Notes: generated from the letters alone by a model not told the origin. A stretch of 64,000 nucleotides of DNA from an uncultured SAR86 cluster bacterium (GCA_902593675.1 CACJJI010000001.1:1-64000); one strand, 5' to 3'. Positions 18,342 to 28,695 are shown, counted from the first letter of the stretch. Made by a program: numbers and translations.

Positions 18342-20801
18342 ATGCATCAACTTTTTCAATTAATTCTAAAAAAACCAGTTCTTGTAATGGCTTTTATAGT
18401 TGCTGTTTTTCTTTCAGCAAGTATTGGTCTAAAGAATTTTAAACTTGATTCCTCCTCTGATGCATTAGTGATAGAAGGGGATGAAGCATTTAAAGTTTAT
18501 AGAGAGACTGGTGAAATATTTGGCAATTCTGATTTTTTAATTATTACCTTTACTCCAAATTTTGATTTGTTTTCACCCCAATCTTTAGCAACAATTAAAA
18601 CTCTAGACATTCAATTGGAAAAATTGCCAGGCGTTCAATCTGTTCTGACAATCCTCGATGCCCCAATATTTTTTCAACCAAAAGTTCCTCTCGATGATTT
18701 AATGGATAATCTTAAAACTCTTGAAACTGAAGATATTGATTTTGCTGCTGCGAAAGAAGAAATCATAAATAATCCAGTCTACTCAGAGCTTATTATTAGC
18801 CCATCGGGAGACACAACAGCAATGCAGGTAACTCTTGAGGAGAATCCTCTATATAGAAAATTGATTAATAAGAGGTATGAATTGCTTGGTTTAGAAAATC
18901 TTTCTTTAATTCAAAAAAATGAGCTTAATAATATTAACAAACAAATCTCACAATTAAATGATGATGAGGCAAAACAACGAGCGCATTTGATAGCTCAAAT
19001 CAGACTTCTCCTTAAGCAACAGAGCAATGAAGGAACTTTATTTTTAGGCGGCGCATCAATGATTGCTACTGATATGATGAGTTTTATTAAATCAGATTTA
19101 TTGATATTTGGCATTGGCGTTGCCATAGTTTTTTGTTTAATGCTTTATCTGTTTTTTCAAAATATTTGGTTTGTTCTTCTGCCATTGGGCAATGCTTTTA
19201 TTACAACAGCTTTTACAGCCAGTGTTCTTGGATTAATGGATTGGAAAATAAGCGTTATTTCTTCTAATTTTATAGCTCTTTTACTTATTTTAACTATTTC
19301 ATTAACTGTGCATGTTTTAGTTAGATTTACCGAAGTTTCTCGTCATTCTAAATCGGTTAATGACGCTATTTATATAAGCTTAAATCAGATGGTTAGACCT
19401 TGTCTATTCGCTGCATTAACTACCGCCATAGCTTTTCTTTCATTAATAATGGGAGATATTAAGCCTGTTATAGAATTTGGGAAGATGATGTCAGTAGGAA
19501 TGATTTTTGCATTTATTTTTACTTTTACCTTTTTACCAAGTGCAATGAAGTTAACAATTAAATCTCCTAGCACCCATTCAATAGAGTTCATCAATAAAAT
19601 ACCTTCGAGGTTAGCATTAATAGCCTTAAAGCAGGGAAAACAGATTGCTATTTTTTTTCTTTTTTTGGCAATCTCTTTGATTTATGGGATTTCAAAACTT
19701 GAAGTTGAGAACAGATTTATAGATTATTTTTCTCCTGAAACGGAGATATATCAGGGAATGTTATTGCTTGATGAGGAATTAGGAGGAACTGCAACATTAG
19801 ACATCTTGATTGATCAGCCATCTGATGAAATATTTGATGAGTTAGATTTTGATGGCGATGACTTATTTGAAGATGACTTATTTTTTGACGATTCAAGCGA
19901 GGCATCTGGCTACTGGTGGAACGCAACATCCCTAGCTAAGCTTGAAGAGATTCATGACTATTTAGATGAGATTCCAGAAATGGGAAAAGTTTTAAGTGTA
20001 GCGAGCGGAATAAAATTAGCTAGAATGATTAATGATGATAATGATTTAAATGATTTAGAGTTAGCATTGCTTCGTTCTGTCTTGCCTGAGGATATTAAAG
20101 AAACTTTGCTTTATTCATATATTAATCAAGATGATTCAACAGTAAGGATCTCTGCAAGAGTCCTTGAATCTGCTCAAACATTAAATAGAAAAGAATTACT
20201 TGAAAAAATTAACTTTGATCTAGTCAATAAATTTGATTTAGATGAAGAGCAATTTCAAGTAACAGGTTTAGCTGTTTTGTATAACAATATGCTTCAATCA
20301 TTATTTTCATCACAAATTAAATCTCTTGGTTTGGTTTTTGCTGTTATCGGGTTGATGATCTTGCTGCTGTTCAGATCAGTAAAAATTACTTTAATTGCAT
20401 TAGCACCAAATTTAATAACTGCAGGTTCTGTTTTGGGTTTGTTGGGTGTGTTAAGCATTCCCCTAGATATTATGACAATTACCGTTGCTGCTATTAGCGT
20501 TGGAATGGCTGTAGATAACACTATCCATTATCTTTATAGATATAAAACAGAGGTTAAAAATAAAGATCTTACCAATGATCAAAGAATCTTAAACTCTCAT
20601 GATTCAGTGGGCAGAGCGGTTTTTTATACAGCAACAACAATAGCTGCAGGGTTTTCTATCTTTGCTCTCTCAAGTTTTACACCCACAGTCTTATTTGGGT
20701 TGTTTACAGCCTTTGCACTTATGATTTCTTTTTTTGCATCTTTAACTTTGTTACCATTTCTTTTAAATCTCTTTAATGCTTTTTCAAGTCAGGAGTCATA
20801 G
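18342..20801 (+). CDS. RND-superfamily MMPL-type exporter
   Basis: 819 residues in two homologous halves. Each has one transmembrane segment, a large periplasmic loop and a block of five more (about 10-30 and 245-395; about 430-450 and 655-815), giving 12 in all. The family exports lipids, hopanoids or hydrophobic compounds. Proton-relay-type residues appear in helix 10 (VGMAVDNTIHYLYRY). The second periplasmic loop contains a strongly acidic stretch (about residues 489-520) unusual for the family. It sits between bolA and a CoA-transferase/racemase gene with no gap to the latter, so a lipid or acyl substrate is conceivable. Confidence 0.87.
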   Translation: MHQLFQLILKKPVLVMAFIVAVFLSASIGLKNFKLDSSSDALVIEGDEAFKVYRETGEIFGNSDFLIITFTPNFDLFSPQSLATIKTLDIQLEKLPGVQSVLTILDAPIFFQPKVPLDDLMDNLKTLETEDIDFAAAKEEIINNPVYSELIISPSGDTTAMQVTLEENPLYRKLINKRYELLGLENLSLIQKNELNNINKQISQLNDDEAKQRAHLIAQIRLLLKQQSNEGTLFLGGASMIATDMMSFIKSDLLIFGIGVAIVFCLMLYLFFQNIWFVLLPLGNAFITTAFTASVLGLMDWKISVISSNFIALLLILTISLTVHVLVRFTEVSRHSKSVNDAIYISLNQMVRPCLFAALTTAIAFLSLIMGDIKPVIEFGKMMSVGMIFAFIFTFTFLPSAMKLTIKSPSTHSIEFINKIPSRLALIALKQGKQIAIFFLFLAISLIYGISKLEVENRFIDYFSPETEIYQGMLLLDEELGGTATLDILIDQPSDEIFDELDFDGDDLFEDDLFFDDSSEASGYWWNATSLAKLEEIHDYLDEIPEMGKVLSVASGIKLARMINDDNDLNDLELALLRSVLPEDIKETLLYSYINQDDSTVRISARVLESAQTLNRKELLEKINFDLVNKFDLDEEQFQVTGLAVLYNNMLQSLFSSQIKSLGLVFAVIGLMILLLFRSVKITLIALAPNLITAGSVLGLLGVLSIPLDIMTITVAAISVGMAVDNTIHYLYRYKTEVKNKDLTNDQRILNSHDSVGRAVFYTATTIAAGFSIFALSSFTPTVLFGLFTAFALMISFFASLTLLPFLLNLFNAFSSQES

Positions 20802-21908
20802 ATGGCGGGACCTTTAAGTGGGATAAAACTTTTAGAATTTGCTGGAATTGGTCCTGGACCATTTTGCGGAATGATCTTGGCTGATTTAGGGGCTGAAATT
20901 ATAAGAATAGATAGATCTTCTCAACATGGTCGTGGAAACACGATAGATTTTCAACATAGATCTAAATTATCACTTTCTGCAGATTTGAAAAATCCACAAA
21001 CTATTAATGAAATTAAAAAGCTTCTTAAAAACGTTGATGGATTAATTGAAGGGTTTAGACCTGGTGTAATGGAGCGTTTGGGACTAGGTCCTGATGAATG
21101 CTTAAAGATTCATCCAAATTTAGTTTATGGCAGGATGACTGGATGGGGACAAGATGGACCGTTAGCTAAAACCGCTGGCCATGACATAAATTACATTGCA
21201 TTAACTGGTGCACTTGAAGCAATGGGAAGAAAGGGTCAAACGCCTCCACCTCCATTAAACCTTGTGGGGGATTTTGGTGGCGGCGGCATGTTTCTTGCTC
21301 TTGGAATTGTTTCTGCATTACTAAATATCAAACAAGGTGGAAAAGGCCAGGTTGTTGATTCTGCAATGGTTGATGGGGCCTCTGTTCTTATGTCAATGTT
21401 TTATGCTTTTAAAGCCTCTGGTTTTTGGATAGAGGAGAGGGAGTCCAATCTGTTAGATGGAGCTGCACATTTTTATGATACTTATGAATGTGCTGATCAA
21501 AAGTTTCTTGCGGTTGGCTCAATAGAACCTCAATTCTATTCAGTGCTATTAGATAAATTAGAAATCTCAGACATCAAATTTCAAGATCAGCATAATAAAA
21601 AATTGTGGCCAGAACTAAAATCTATTATTAGAAAAAAAATAAAAGAAAAGACTCGTGACGAATGGGCAGATATTTTTGATGGCTCTGATGCATGCGTTGC
21701 CCCAGTTTTAAGTTTATCTGAGGCTCCAGAGCATCATCATATGAAAGCAAGGAATTCATTTGTTGAAGTTGATGGAGTTATACAGCCTGCGCCCGCACCA
21801 AGGTTTTCTGATACAGCCCCTAGTATTAAGCATTCCTCGGTTAAAGCAGGAGAAAACAATGATGAGATCTGTGCTAAGTTTGATTTAGATAGATCTTGTT
21901 TTAGCTAA
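20802..21908 (+). CDS. CaiB/BaiF family, alpha-methylacyl-CoA racemase-like
   Basis: 368 residues. The enzyme should epimerise 2-methylacyl-CoA thioesters (branched-chain or sterol side-chain oxidation) or transfer CoA. The catalytic pair of bacterial Amacr/MCR is conserved: His127 in GHDINYI and Asp157 in GDFGGGGM, matching His126/Asp156 of the mycobacterial enzyme. This favours racemase over CoA transferase. It starts immediately after the RND stop and overlaps the convergent tatD end by 8 bases. Confidence 0.9.
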   Translation: MAGPLSGIKLLEFAGIGPGPFCGMILADLGAEIIRIDRSSQHGRGNTIDFQHRSKLSLSADLKNPQTINEIKKLLKNVDGLIEGFRPGVMERLGLGPDECLKIHPNLVYGRMTGWGQDGPLAKTAGHDINYIALTGALEAMGRKGQTPPPPLNLVGDFGGGGMFLALGIVSALLNIKQGGKGQVVDSAMVDGASVLMSMFYAFKASGFWIEERESNLLDGAAHFYDTYECADQKFLAVGSIEPQFYSVLLDKLEISDIKFQDQHNKKLWPELKSIIRKKIKEKTRDEWADIFDGSDACVAPVLSLSEAPEHHHMKARNSFVEVDGVIQPAPAPRFSDTAPSIKHSSVKAGENNDEICAKFDLDRSCFS

Positions 21909-22686
21909 AGAAATTAATCGCATTATTGCTTGTTGCTAATTTAAGTTCTTCCAATTCATAACCTGTAAGCTCGCATATTTCATTTGCTATATGGGGCAAA
22001 TATTTTGGTTCATTGATGTTTTTTTTAGGCTTTTTTAGTAAGTTTTTTGGAATTAGGTAGGGAGAGTCAGTCTCTATCATCATTTTTTTAAGAGGGATAT
22101 TTTTAATCGACTGACGCAAATCAATATTTCTTTTTGCATCACAGATCCATCCTGTAAGTCCAATGTATGCTCCTAGGTCGAGGTATTCATCTAATTCTTT
22201 TTGAGTTCCAGTAAAGCAGTGAACTACAAATTTTGGAAAGTTCTTTCTGTTCTCTCTTATGATGCGTATAAAATCCTTATGTGCGTCTCTTTGATGAAGG
22301 TAGAGAGGGAGATTGAGTTCTTTTGCAATTTCAATGTGCATTCTAAAAGATTCTTTCTGAATATCAGGTGGAGAAATATTTCTAAAGTAGTCTAATCCAG
22401 TCTCGCCAATGGCATGAGGAGTAATTGATTGAAGTTGACTTAGTAGTTGGTCGTAATTAATTTCAACTGTTTCTGTTGCATGATGAGGGTGAATGCCTGC
22501 AGATATGAAGAATTTATTCGGAGCATTATTTTGAATTTGCTTTATAGGATCAAGGTCAGTCAAACTTGCACAAAGCAATACAAACTTTTCCACGCCCGCA
22601 AGCTCTGCATCATTTATTACTTCCTCTAAGTTATGCTTAAAAGACTCATGAGTAAAATTACAAGCAATGTCTATAAATCCAGCCAT
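21901..22686 (-). CDS. tatD: TatD family metal-dependent DNase
   Basis: 261 residues, the usual size. TIM-barrel hydrolase with metal ligands in GIHPHHA, the Glu in GETGLDYF, His in LHQRDAH and VHCFTG, and Asp in ETDSPYL. It begins DIACNFTHESF, like E. coli TatD rather than YcfH. Family members are 3'-5' exonucleases on DNA/RNA. Monocistronic here, convergent with the racemase gene and divergent from the thioesterase gene with 45 bases between. Confidence 0.9.
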   Translation of the reverse strand: MAGFIDIACNFTHESFKHNLEEVINDAELAGVEKFVLLCASLTDLDPIKQIQNNAPNKFFISAGIHPHHATETVEINYDQLLSQLQSITPHAIGETGLDYFRNISPPDIQKESFRMHIEIAKELNLPLYLHQRDAHKDFIRIIRENRKNFPKFVVHCFTGTQKELDEYLDLGAYIGLTGWICDAKRNIDLRQSIKNIPLKKMMIETDSPYLIPKNLLKKPKKNINEPKYLPHIANEICELTGYELEELKLATSNNAINFFS

Positions 22687-22731
22687 TTTTCATTTCTATC
22701 TATTACAATGATGATGTAATTATCTATCAAT

Positions 22732-23574
22732 ATGAACCAATTTGAACAATTTCAAGCAGCTTTAGATCTAACGAAAGTTTCAGATACCGTTTTTTCTTTC
22801 ACGCCTGATTCAAGATATTTTGTTGGCAATACTCCTCATGGAGGATATCTCTTAGCGCTAATGAACAAAGCGATGGCGCAAGTGCTCCCTCATCCAAGTG
22901 CAATTAATTCAAATGTATATTATCTAGATAGAACTGAACCAGAGCCTGCTGAGTTGCATGTTGAAGTATTCAGAACCTCAAGAGGATCATCAATGGGTCA
23001 GGTTAAATTAATTCAGAATAAAAAAATAACATGTTTGTATTCCTCTTTATGTTCTGATTTTCAATACATGAAAGGCCATTCTGGGCTTGAAACCCCATTG
23101 CCGGAAATCATTCATTCTGTAAAACAAAGTGATTTTAAAGTAATGAACTATGATAGTTTTAAATCAGGATCAACTCCATCATTCATTCAGCAATTAAATA
23201 TGTCAGTTCATCCAGATCATGCATGGTGGGATAGAGAAATTTCCACTGAAGCCGCCCAAGCTCGATGTTCTGCATACTTAGAATTAGAAGGAGGAGTCGC
23301 TGATACGTCAGTTCTTTCCTATCTAGCAGACATTTTGCCGCCTGTTGTTCAAAATAAATATGGCCCTTTAGGATGGATTCCTACACTTGCACTTACTTGT
23401 AACATTCGGCAACTTCCTCAAACAAACCTATTATTCATTGACGGTCTTGCAAAAGACATAAGCAATGGGTATTTTGAGCAAGATTGCTACATATGGGATA
23501 TGAACGGAAACTTAGTTGCCACTAGCAGGCAGCTCGCAAAAATCTTAAAATCAGAAGAAAAAATTTCTTCATAA
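22732..23574 (+). CDS. Acyl-CoA thioesterase (TesB-like double hotdog)
   Basis: 280 residues. The N-terminal hotdog carries TPHGGYLLALMNKAM (about 35-50), and the second half repeats the fold (YLELEGGVADTSVLSYLADILPP). The FEG...HR-like pattern of TesB/4HBT_3 thioesterases is recognisable. It should hydrolyse acyl-CoA; chain length is unknown. It is first in a tightly spaced seven-gene run to queF, with 18 bases to the next start and a Shine-Dalgarno-like AAAGGAAA before that gene. Confidence 0.8.
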   Translation: MNQFEQFQAALDLTKVSDTVFSFTPDSRYFVGNTPHGGYLLALMNKAMAQVLPHPSAINSNVYYLDRTEPEPAELHVEVFRTSRGSSMGQVKLIQNKKITCLYSSLCSDFQYMKGHSGLETPLPEIIHSVKQSDFKVMNYDSFKSGSTPSFIQQLNMSVHPDHAWWDREISTEAAQARCSAYLELEGGVADTSVLSYLADILPPVVQNKYGPLGWIPTLALTCNIRQLPQTNLLFIDGLAKDISNGYFEQDCYIWDMNGNLVATSRQLAKILKSEEKISS

Positions 23575-23592
23575 TCAAAAAAAGGAAACCAA

Positions 23593-24441
23593 ATGAAATT
23601 TACTGGTACTAAAAATTATGTGTCAACTGAAGATCTCAGTATGGCTGTTAACGCAACTATAGCATTAGAAAGACCTCTAATTATCAAAGGAGAGCCAGGA
23701 ACTGGTAAGACATTGTTGGCTATTGAAGTGGCTGAATCACTTGGAATGGAATTAATTGAATGGCATGTAAAATCCACCACAAAAGCATCGCAAGGACTTT
23801 ATGAGTATGATGCAGTTACTAGACTCAGGGATTCTCAATTAGGAGATGAGAGGGTCAAGGATATTAAAAATTACATCAAAAAAGGAAAGTTGTGGGAAGC
23901 TTTTGAGTCAGATAAGCAAGTAGTTCTGCTTATTGATGAGATAGATAAGGCAGACATTGAATTTCCAAACGACTTATTGCAAGAACTCGATCGTATGGAA
24001 TTTTACTGCTATGAAACTGGAGAGACAATCAAAGCAAAAAAAAGACCATTAATCATCATCACTTCTAACAATGAAAAAGAGCTTCCAGATGCTTTTTTAA
24101 GACGATGTTTTTTTCATTATATTCAATTCCCAGATCGTCCAACCATGGAAGGTATTGTTAAAGTTCATTACCCTAAAATAAAGAAGGCGCTAGTTAAAGA
24201 TGCTTTAGATCTATTTTTTGATGTCAGGAAAATTCCTGGATTGAAGAAAAAACCTTCAACCTCTGAATTAATTGATTGGTTGAAATTGCTTATGTCAGAC
24301 GAACTCCCAGATGAAATCTTAAAAAATGCTGATACATCAAAAGCAATTCCACCACTTTACGGCGCGCTTCTAAAAAACGAACAAGATGTGCAGCTTCTTG
24401 AAAGACTCGCATTCATGTCAAGGAGAGAGCAAGCAAAATAA
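23593..24441 (+). CDS. MoxR-type AAA+ ATPase
   Basis: 282 residues. Walker A GEPGTGKT (33-40), Walker B VVLLIDEIDKAD (110-121), sensor 1 ITSNNEKELPDAF with the arginine-finger region LRRCFFHY. MoxR ATPases pair with VWA-domain proteins to insert metals or remodel target complexes. The next gene, with no intergenic base, is such a VWA/CoxE-like partner. The client may be one of the neighbouring proteins or elsewhere. Confidence 0.93.
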   Translation: MKFTGTKNYVSTEDLSMAVNATIALERPLIIKGEPGTGKTLLAIEVAESLGMELIEWHVKSTTKASQGLYEYDAVTRLRDSQLGDERVKDIKNYIKKGKLWEAFESDKQVVLLIDEIDKADIEFPNDLLQELDRMEFYCYETGETIKAKKRPLIIITSNNEKELPDAFLRRCFFHYIQFPDRPTMEGIVKVHYPKIKKALVKDALDLFFDVRKIPGLKKKPSTSELIDWLKLLMSDELPDEILKNADTSKAIPPLYGALLKNEQDVQLLERLAFMSRREQAK

Positions 24442-25617
24442 ATGTTAATTAATCTTTTTCATACAGTTCGATCAGCGGGAGTTCCTTGTACCTTAAGAGA
24501 ATTACTTGATTTATTAGGCGCGCTTGAAAAAAACCTTGCATTTGCTGATATGGAGGATTTTTACTTCCTCTCAAGAACAATTCTTGTAAAAGATGAAAAA
24601 AATTACGATAAGTTTGATAGAGCCTTTCAAATTTATTTTAAAGGCATCGAAACCTTAGAGGATATTTTTGAAGCGCTCATTCCAGAGGACTGGTTGCGAA
24701 AAGCATTCGAAAAAGAATTAGACCCTGAAGAGTTAAAAAAAATTCAGTCCCTTGGCGGCTTAGAAAAGCTGCTTGAAGAATTTAAAAAAAGACTTGAGGA
24801 GCAAAAAGAAAGACATGAGGGTGGAAACAAGTGGATTGGTACTAATGGCACTTCACCCTTTGGGAATAATGGAAACAACCCTGAAGGAGTGAGAGTTGGT
24901 GGAGAGGGTGGAAATAAAAAGGCTGTAAAGGTTTGGGAGCAAAGGCAATTTCAAAATCTAGATGATTCTGTTGAGATAGGAACTAGAAATATTAAAGTTG
25001 CTTTAAGGAGATTAAGAAAGTTTGCACGCCAAAGCACAGATTATGAGTTGGACATGGATGGAACTATTAAATCTACTGCTAGAAACGCAGGAATTTTAGA
25101 TATTAATATGATTCCTGAGAGAACAAACCACGTTAAGGTTTTAATCTTTTTTGATGTTGGGGGTTCAATGGACCCATATATTAAACTGTGCGAAGAGCTC
25201 TTTTCGGCCCTTAAAACAGAATTTAAACATTTAAAATATTTCTACTTTCATAATTGTGTTTATGAGTCTGTGTGGGAAGACAATAGAAGAAGAACCCAAG
25301 AAAGATTTTTAGTGCAAGATATCATTAATAAATACAGTGCCGATTATAAAGTTATTTTTGTAGGTGATGCCACCATGGCTCCATATGAAATTACTAATGC
25401 TGGAGGAAGTATTGAGCACTGGAATGAAGAGCCTGGAGGCGCAACCATTAGACGTCTTTGTGATCATTTTGATAGGGTGGCTTGGTTAAATCCTGTACCT
25501 GATGATCACTGGGACTATACCTCTTCATTATGTATTATTAGAGAACTGGTGGATAACAGAATGTTTCCATTAACTTTAAAAGGTTTAGAGGAGGGGATGT
25601 CAGAATTATCAAAATGA
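24442..25617 (+). CDS. CoxE-like VWA domain protein
   Basis: 391 residues. N-terminal helical part, a charged linker (about 95-130), a Gly/Asn-rich stretch (about 127-158) and a C-terminal von Willebrand A domain. The MIDAS motif is D238-x-G240-x-S242 in FFDVGGSMDPY, with the second aspartate in VGDATMAPYE. It partners the MoxR ATPase encoded directly upstream. Its stop overlaps the permease start (ATGA), so the three are probably co-translated. Confidence 0.9.
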   Translation: MLINLFHTVRSAGVPCTLRELLDLLGALEKNLAFADMEDFYFLSRTILVKDEKNYDKFDRAFQIYFKGIETLEDIFEALIPEDWLRKAFEKELDPEELKKIQSLGGLEKLLEEFKKRLEEQKERHEGGNKWIGTNGTSPFGNNGNNPEGVRVGGEGGNKKAVKVWEQRQFQNLDDSVEIGTRNIKVALRRLRKFARQSTDYELDMDGTIKSTARNAGILDINMIPERTNHVKVLIFFDVGGSMDPYIKLCEELFSALKTEFKHLKYFYFHNCVYESVWEDNRRRTQERFLVQDIINKYSADYKVIFVGDATMAPYEITNAGGSIEHWNEEPGGATIRRLCDHFDRVAWLNPVPDDHWDYTSSLCIIRELVDNRMFPLTLKGLEEGMSELSK

Positions 25618-26999
25618 ATACAATTAGTGCTTCACAAAACAGCGGAATTAAATGGGGCCCATTTACTCTAAGAATCCCATTTATTCATATTAAATTTAGA
25701 GCTCCTGAATTTCTTCAAGGTCTTGTAATTTCTGGTGCTACCGCTTTTGCAGCTGCTCCATTAGCCATGAAACTAGGCTTAACTTTTGAGGAGGCTGTAG
25801 CTTTAAGTATGGTTGCAGGAACTTTTATTTCAGCTGGCCCTATAATTTTTGGAGAGCCCATGGCACCTGGTTGGGTTACTCCAGCTGTTCCTATTGTTAT
25901 GGGTGCTTTAGCTGCTGCTGGTTATTATGGAGTTCCTACTGAAGGTTCAGATATTTGTGTTGATGGCGTATGTAGATATAACCCAGAGGCCTTTCAGTTT
26001 ATGGCAGCAATGTGTTTTGAATTTACTGCTTTAATTTTAATTCTTGGATTAACGGGTTGGGGTAAATTATTGGTTGAAAGAATACCCAATGGATTAAAAG
26101 CTGGAATTATTCTAGGGGCAGCCTTAGCTGCATTTTATCAAGTATTTTTTGAAGATTTTGATGCCTATCTTATGCAACCTGTTTCTATGACAGTAGCAAT
26201 TGTTCTATGCGTTATAACTACTTTTTCTAATCCATTTAAAAGAATTGCTGCAAAGAATAAATTTTTTGAAGTTATTGGTTCGCTGGGATTATTGCCAGGA
26301 TTTCTGGTTGCTGGTTTAGTAGCTTTCTTTTTAGGTGAGTTAACCTTTAATATTGAGTGGGGTTTCAAAATACCAGCAATTATAAGCTTGATTGAGAAAA
26401 CCTCTCCACTTTATATTGGGTTACCTTCATTAGAGATGTACATCGATGCATTACCGCTTGTGATAATTGGTTACATGCTTCTTTTTGGGGATTTGGTTAC
26501 CGCAACAGAGGTTCTTAAAGATGCACAAAAGCATAGAGATGATGAGAAGCTACCCATTGATCTTAATCGCTCACATCTTTCAGTTGGGATAAGAAATTTA
26601 TTGGCTTCATTGGTAAATCCTTTTTTTCCAACACAAGGAGCTTTATGGACAGGCGTTCATGTTGTTGTAGCTGAGCAATGGAAGAAGGGGCATAAACAGA
26701 TGCCTTCAATTTTTGATGGAATTGGTTCTTATTATTTAATGGGTATTCCATTTTTGTACTTTACTCTGCCCTTCGTTACCCTCATGCAGCCATTAATGGT
26801 AATGGCTTTAACCCTCACATTAATCTTAACTGGTTTTGCATGCGCTTATGTTGCCATGGCAATTCCAAAAAAGAATTCTGAAATGGCAACAGCTCTTCTC
26901 ATAGCATTCTTCATAACTTTTTATAGTGCCTGGGTGGGTCTTCTTATAGGTTTATTGTTAGCAGTTTTTGTTGATGGGTTTGAAGAAGAGGTTGCATGA
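25614..26999 (+). CDS. Polytopic membrane permease, NCS2/SulP-like appearance
   Basis: 461 residues with about 11-12 hydrophobic segments. An N-terminal amphipathic region precedes alternating Gly/Ala/Pro-rich helices (GEPMAPGWVTPAVPIVMGA, PNGLKAGIILGAALAAFY). The repeated short half-helices and the later NPFFPTQGALWTG segment resemble uracil/xanthine or sulfate permease folds, but I cannot name the substrate or family with confidence. A small loop has a cysteine pair (DICVDGVC). It overlaps both neighbours by four bases, linking it to the MoxR/VWA pair and the ABC exporter. Confidence 0.65.
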   Translation: MNTISASQNSGIKWGPFTLRIPFIHIKFRAPEFLQGLVISGATAFAAAPLAMKLGLTFEEAVALSMVAGTFISAGPIIFGEPMAPGWVTPAVPIVMGALAAAGYYGVPTEGSDICVDGVCRYNPEAFQFMAAMCFEFTALILILGLTGWGKLLVERIPNGLKAGIILGAALAAFYQVFFEDFDAYLMQPVSMTVAIVLCVITTFSNPFKRIAAKNKFFEVIGSLGLLPGFLVAGLVAFFLGELTFNIEWGFKIPAIISLIEKTSPLYIGLPSLEMYIDALPLVIIGYMLLFGDLVTATEVLKDAQKHRDDEKLPIDLNRSHLSVGIRNLLASLVNPFFPTQGALWTGVHVVVAEQWKKGHKQMPSIFDGIGSYYLMGIPFLYFTLPFVTLMQPLMVMALTLTLILTGFACAYVAMAIPKKNSEMATALLIAFFITFYSAWVGLLIGLLLAVFVDGFEEEVA

Positions 27000-27913
27000 A
27001 TCAATTTGCTCTTGAGATCACTGATCTCAAAAAAACATATGATTCTGATGTAGTTGCCTTAAAAGGGATTAATCTATCAGTAAAAGAAGGAGATTTCTTT
27101 GCATTGCTTGGACCAAATGGAGCTGGCAAATCATCAACAATAGGGATCATTGCTTCATTGGTTACTAAGACGGCTGGTAAAGTAAAAATCTTTGGAATTG
27201 ATACAGATGAAAATTTTCCTGAAGCAAAGCGTTTGCTGGGAGTGGTTTCACAAGAAATAAACTTTAATAATTTTGAGAAAGTTATTGATATTGTCACAAC
27301 TCAAGCAGGCTTTTATGGTATTTCACTTAAAGATTCTATGCTGAAGACTGAGACAACTCTTAAACGTCTTGGTCTCTGGGAAAAGCGCAACGAACAGGCT
27401 CGGACATTATCTGGTGGATTTAAAAGACGACTAATGATAGCAAAGGCCTTAATTCATGAACCAAAACTCCTAATACTCGATGAGCCCACCGCAGGAGTTG
27501 ATATAGAGCTCAGACGAGAGATGTGGGAGTTTTTAAAAGAGATTAATGCTAAAGGTACTACCATCATTTTAACGACTCACTATCTAGAAGAAGCTGAGCA
27601 ATTATGTAAAAACATAGCCATTATCGATTATGGAGAGTTGGTTGAAAATACTTCAATGAAAGATCTTTTGAGTCGGCTAGATGTTCAAGGATTTGTTTTA
27701 GACATAGATAAGATACTCGACCAACCGCCTTCTATTCCTAAATTTCCCATCACCCTTGAAGATTCTTCAACTTTAAACGTATCAATAAAAAAAGATCAAT
27801 CAATTAATCATCTTTTTGAGCAATTATCCGCTCTTGATATAAATGTCCTATCTATGAGAAATAAATCAAATAGATTGGAAGAGATGTTTATCGAAATGGT
27901 TAATAAAAGTTAA
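26996..27913 (+). CDS. ABC-2 exporter ATP-binding protein (YadG-like)
   Basis: 305 residues. Walker A GPNGAGKS (39-46), signature LSGGFKRR, Walker B LLILDEPTAGVD, switch histidine in TTHYLEEAE. A C-terminal extension of about 75 residues follows, as in YadG/CcmA-type subunits of small-molecule exporters. The permease partner is the next gene, 2 bases downstream. The substrate is not predictable. Confidence 0.92.
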   Translation: MNQFALEITDLKKTYDSDVVALKGINLSVKEGDFFALLGPNGAGKSSTIGIIASLVTKTAGKVKIFGIDTDENFPEAKRLLGVVSQEINFNNFEKVIDIVTTQAGFYGISLKDSMLKTETTLKRLGLWEKRNEQARTLSGGFKRRLMIAKALIHEPKLLILDEPTAGVDIELRREMWEFLKEINAKGTTIILTTHYLEEAEQLCKNIAIIDYGELVENTSMKDLLSRLDVQGFVLDIDKILDQPPSIPKFPITLEDSSTLNVSIKKDQSINHLFEQLSALDINVLSMRNKSNRLEEMFIEMVNKS

Positions 27914-27915
27914 TT

Positions 27916-28695
27916 ATGAAAAGAGGAAATGAAATTTTAGTTTCTTTAATTACTCTTATTAGAAAAGAGATTAAGCGGTATCTAAGAATTTGGGTGCAAA
28001 CATTGGTTCCGCCTGCAGTAACTATGTCCTTGTATTTTGTAATTTTTGGATCCTTGATTGGCCCAAGAATTGGGACCATGGATGGCCTTGATTACATTCA
28101 GTTTATGATACCTGGTCTAATTATGATGTCCGTAATCACAAACTCATACGCAAACGTTGTTTCTTCCTTTTATTCTGTAAAATTTCAAAAATCAATAGAA
28201 GAATTGCTTGTATCTCCAATGCCAAATTGGGCGATATTGGTTGGCTTTGTTATGGGTGGAGTATCTCGCGGCGTGCTAATTGGCTGTATAGTTTTTTGTG
28301 TCAGTCTTTTCTTTTATCCATCATTTACAATCGTCAATCCCTTGTTAACAATTTCAGTTCTATTTTTAACGGCTATATTGTTTTCACTAATGGGTTTTAT
28401 CAATGCTATTTTTGCAGATAGTTTTGATGATATTTCTATTATTCCTACTTTTGTTCTTACACCTTTAATTTATTTGGGCGGCGTCTTCTATTCAATCAAT
28501 ATACTTCCTGATATCTGGAGAAATATTTCCATGGGCAACCCAATGCTTTACGTTGTCAATACTTTTAGGGAAGGGATGCTAGGAGTGAGTGATGTATCTA
28601 TTCCATTTGCATTAGGAATGATTATTTTTTTTATAATTATATTAACTTCAGCATGTTTACTTCTTCTTCATAGAGGAGTTGGAACTCGTCAGTGA
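27916..28695 (+). CDS. ABC-2 exporter permease (YadH-like)
   Basis: 259 residues with six hydrophobic segments typical of ABC-2 permeases (first near 27-50, last near 228-252) and the family pattern YIQFMIPGLIMMSVITNSYANV...SFYSVKFQKSIEELLVSP. It forms the membrane channel with the ATPase encoded just upstream. Its stop overlaps the queF GTG start. Confidence 0.91.
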   Translation: MKRGNEILVSLITLIRKEIKRYLRIWVQTLVPPAVTMSLYFVIFGSLIGPRIGTMDGLDYIQFMIPGLIMMSVITNSYANVVSSFYSVKFQKSIEELLVSPMPNWAILVGFVMGGVSRGVLIGCIVFCVSLFFYPSFTIVNPLLTISVLFLTAILFSLMGFINAIFADSFDDISIIPTFVLTPLIYLGGVFYSINILPDIWRNISMGNPMLYVVNTFREGMLGVSDVSIPFALGMIIFFIIILTSACLLLLHRGVGTRQ

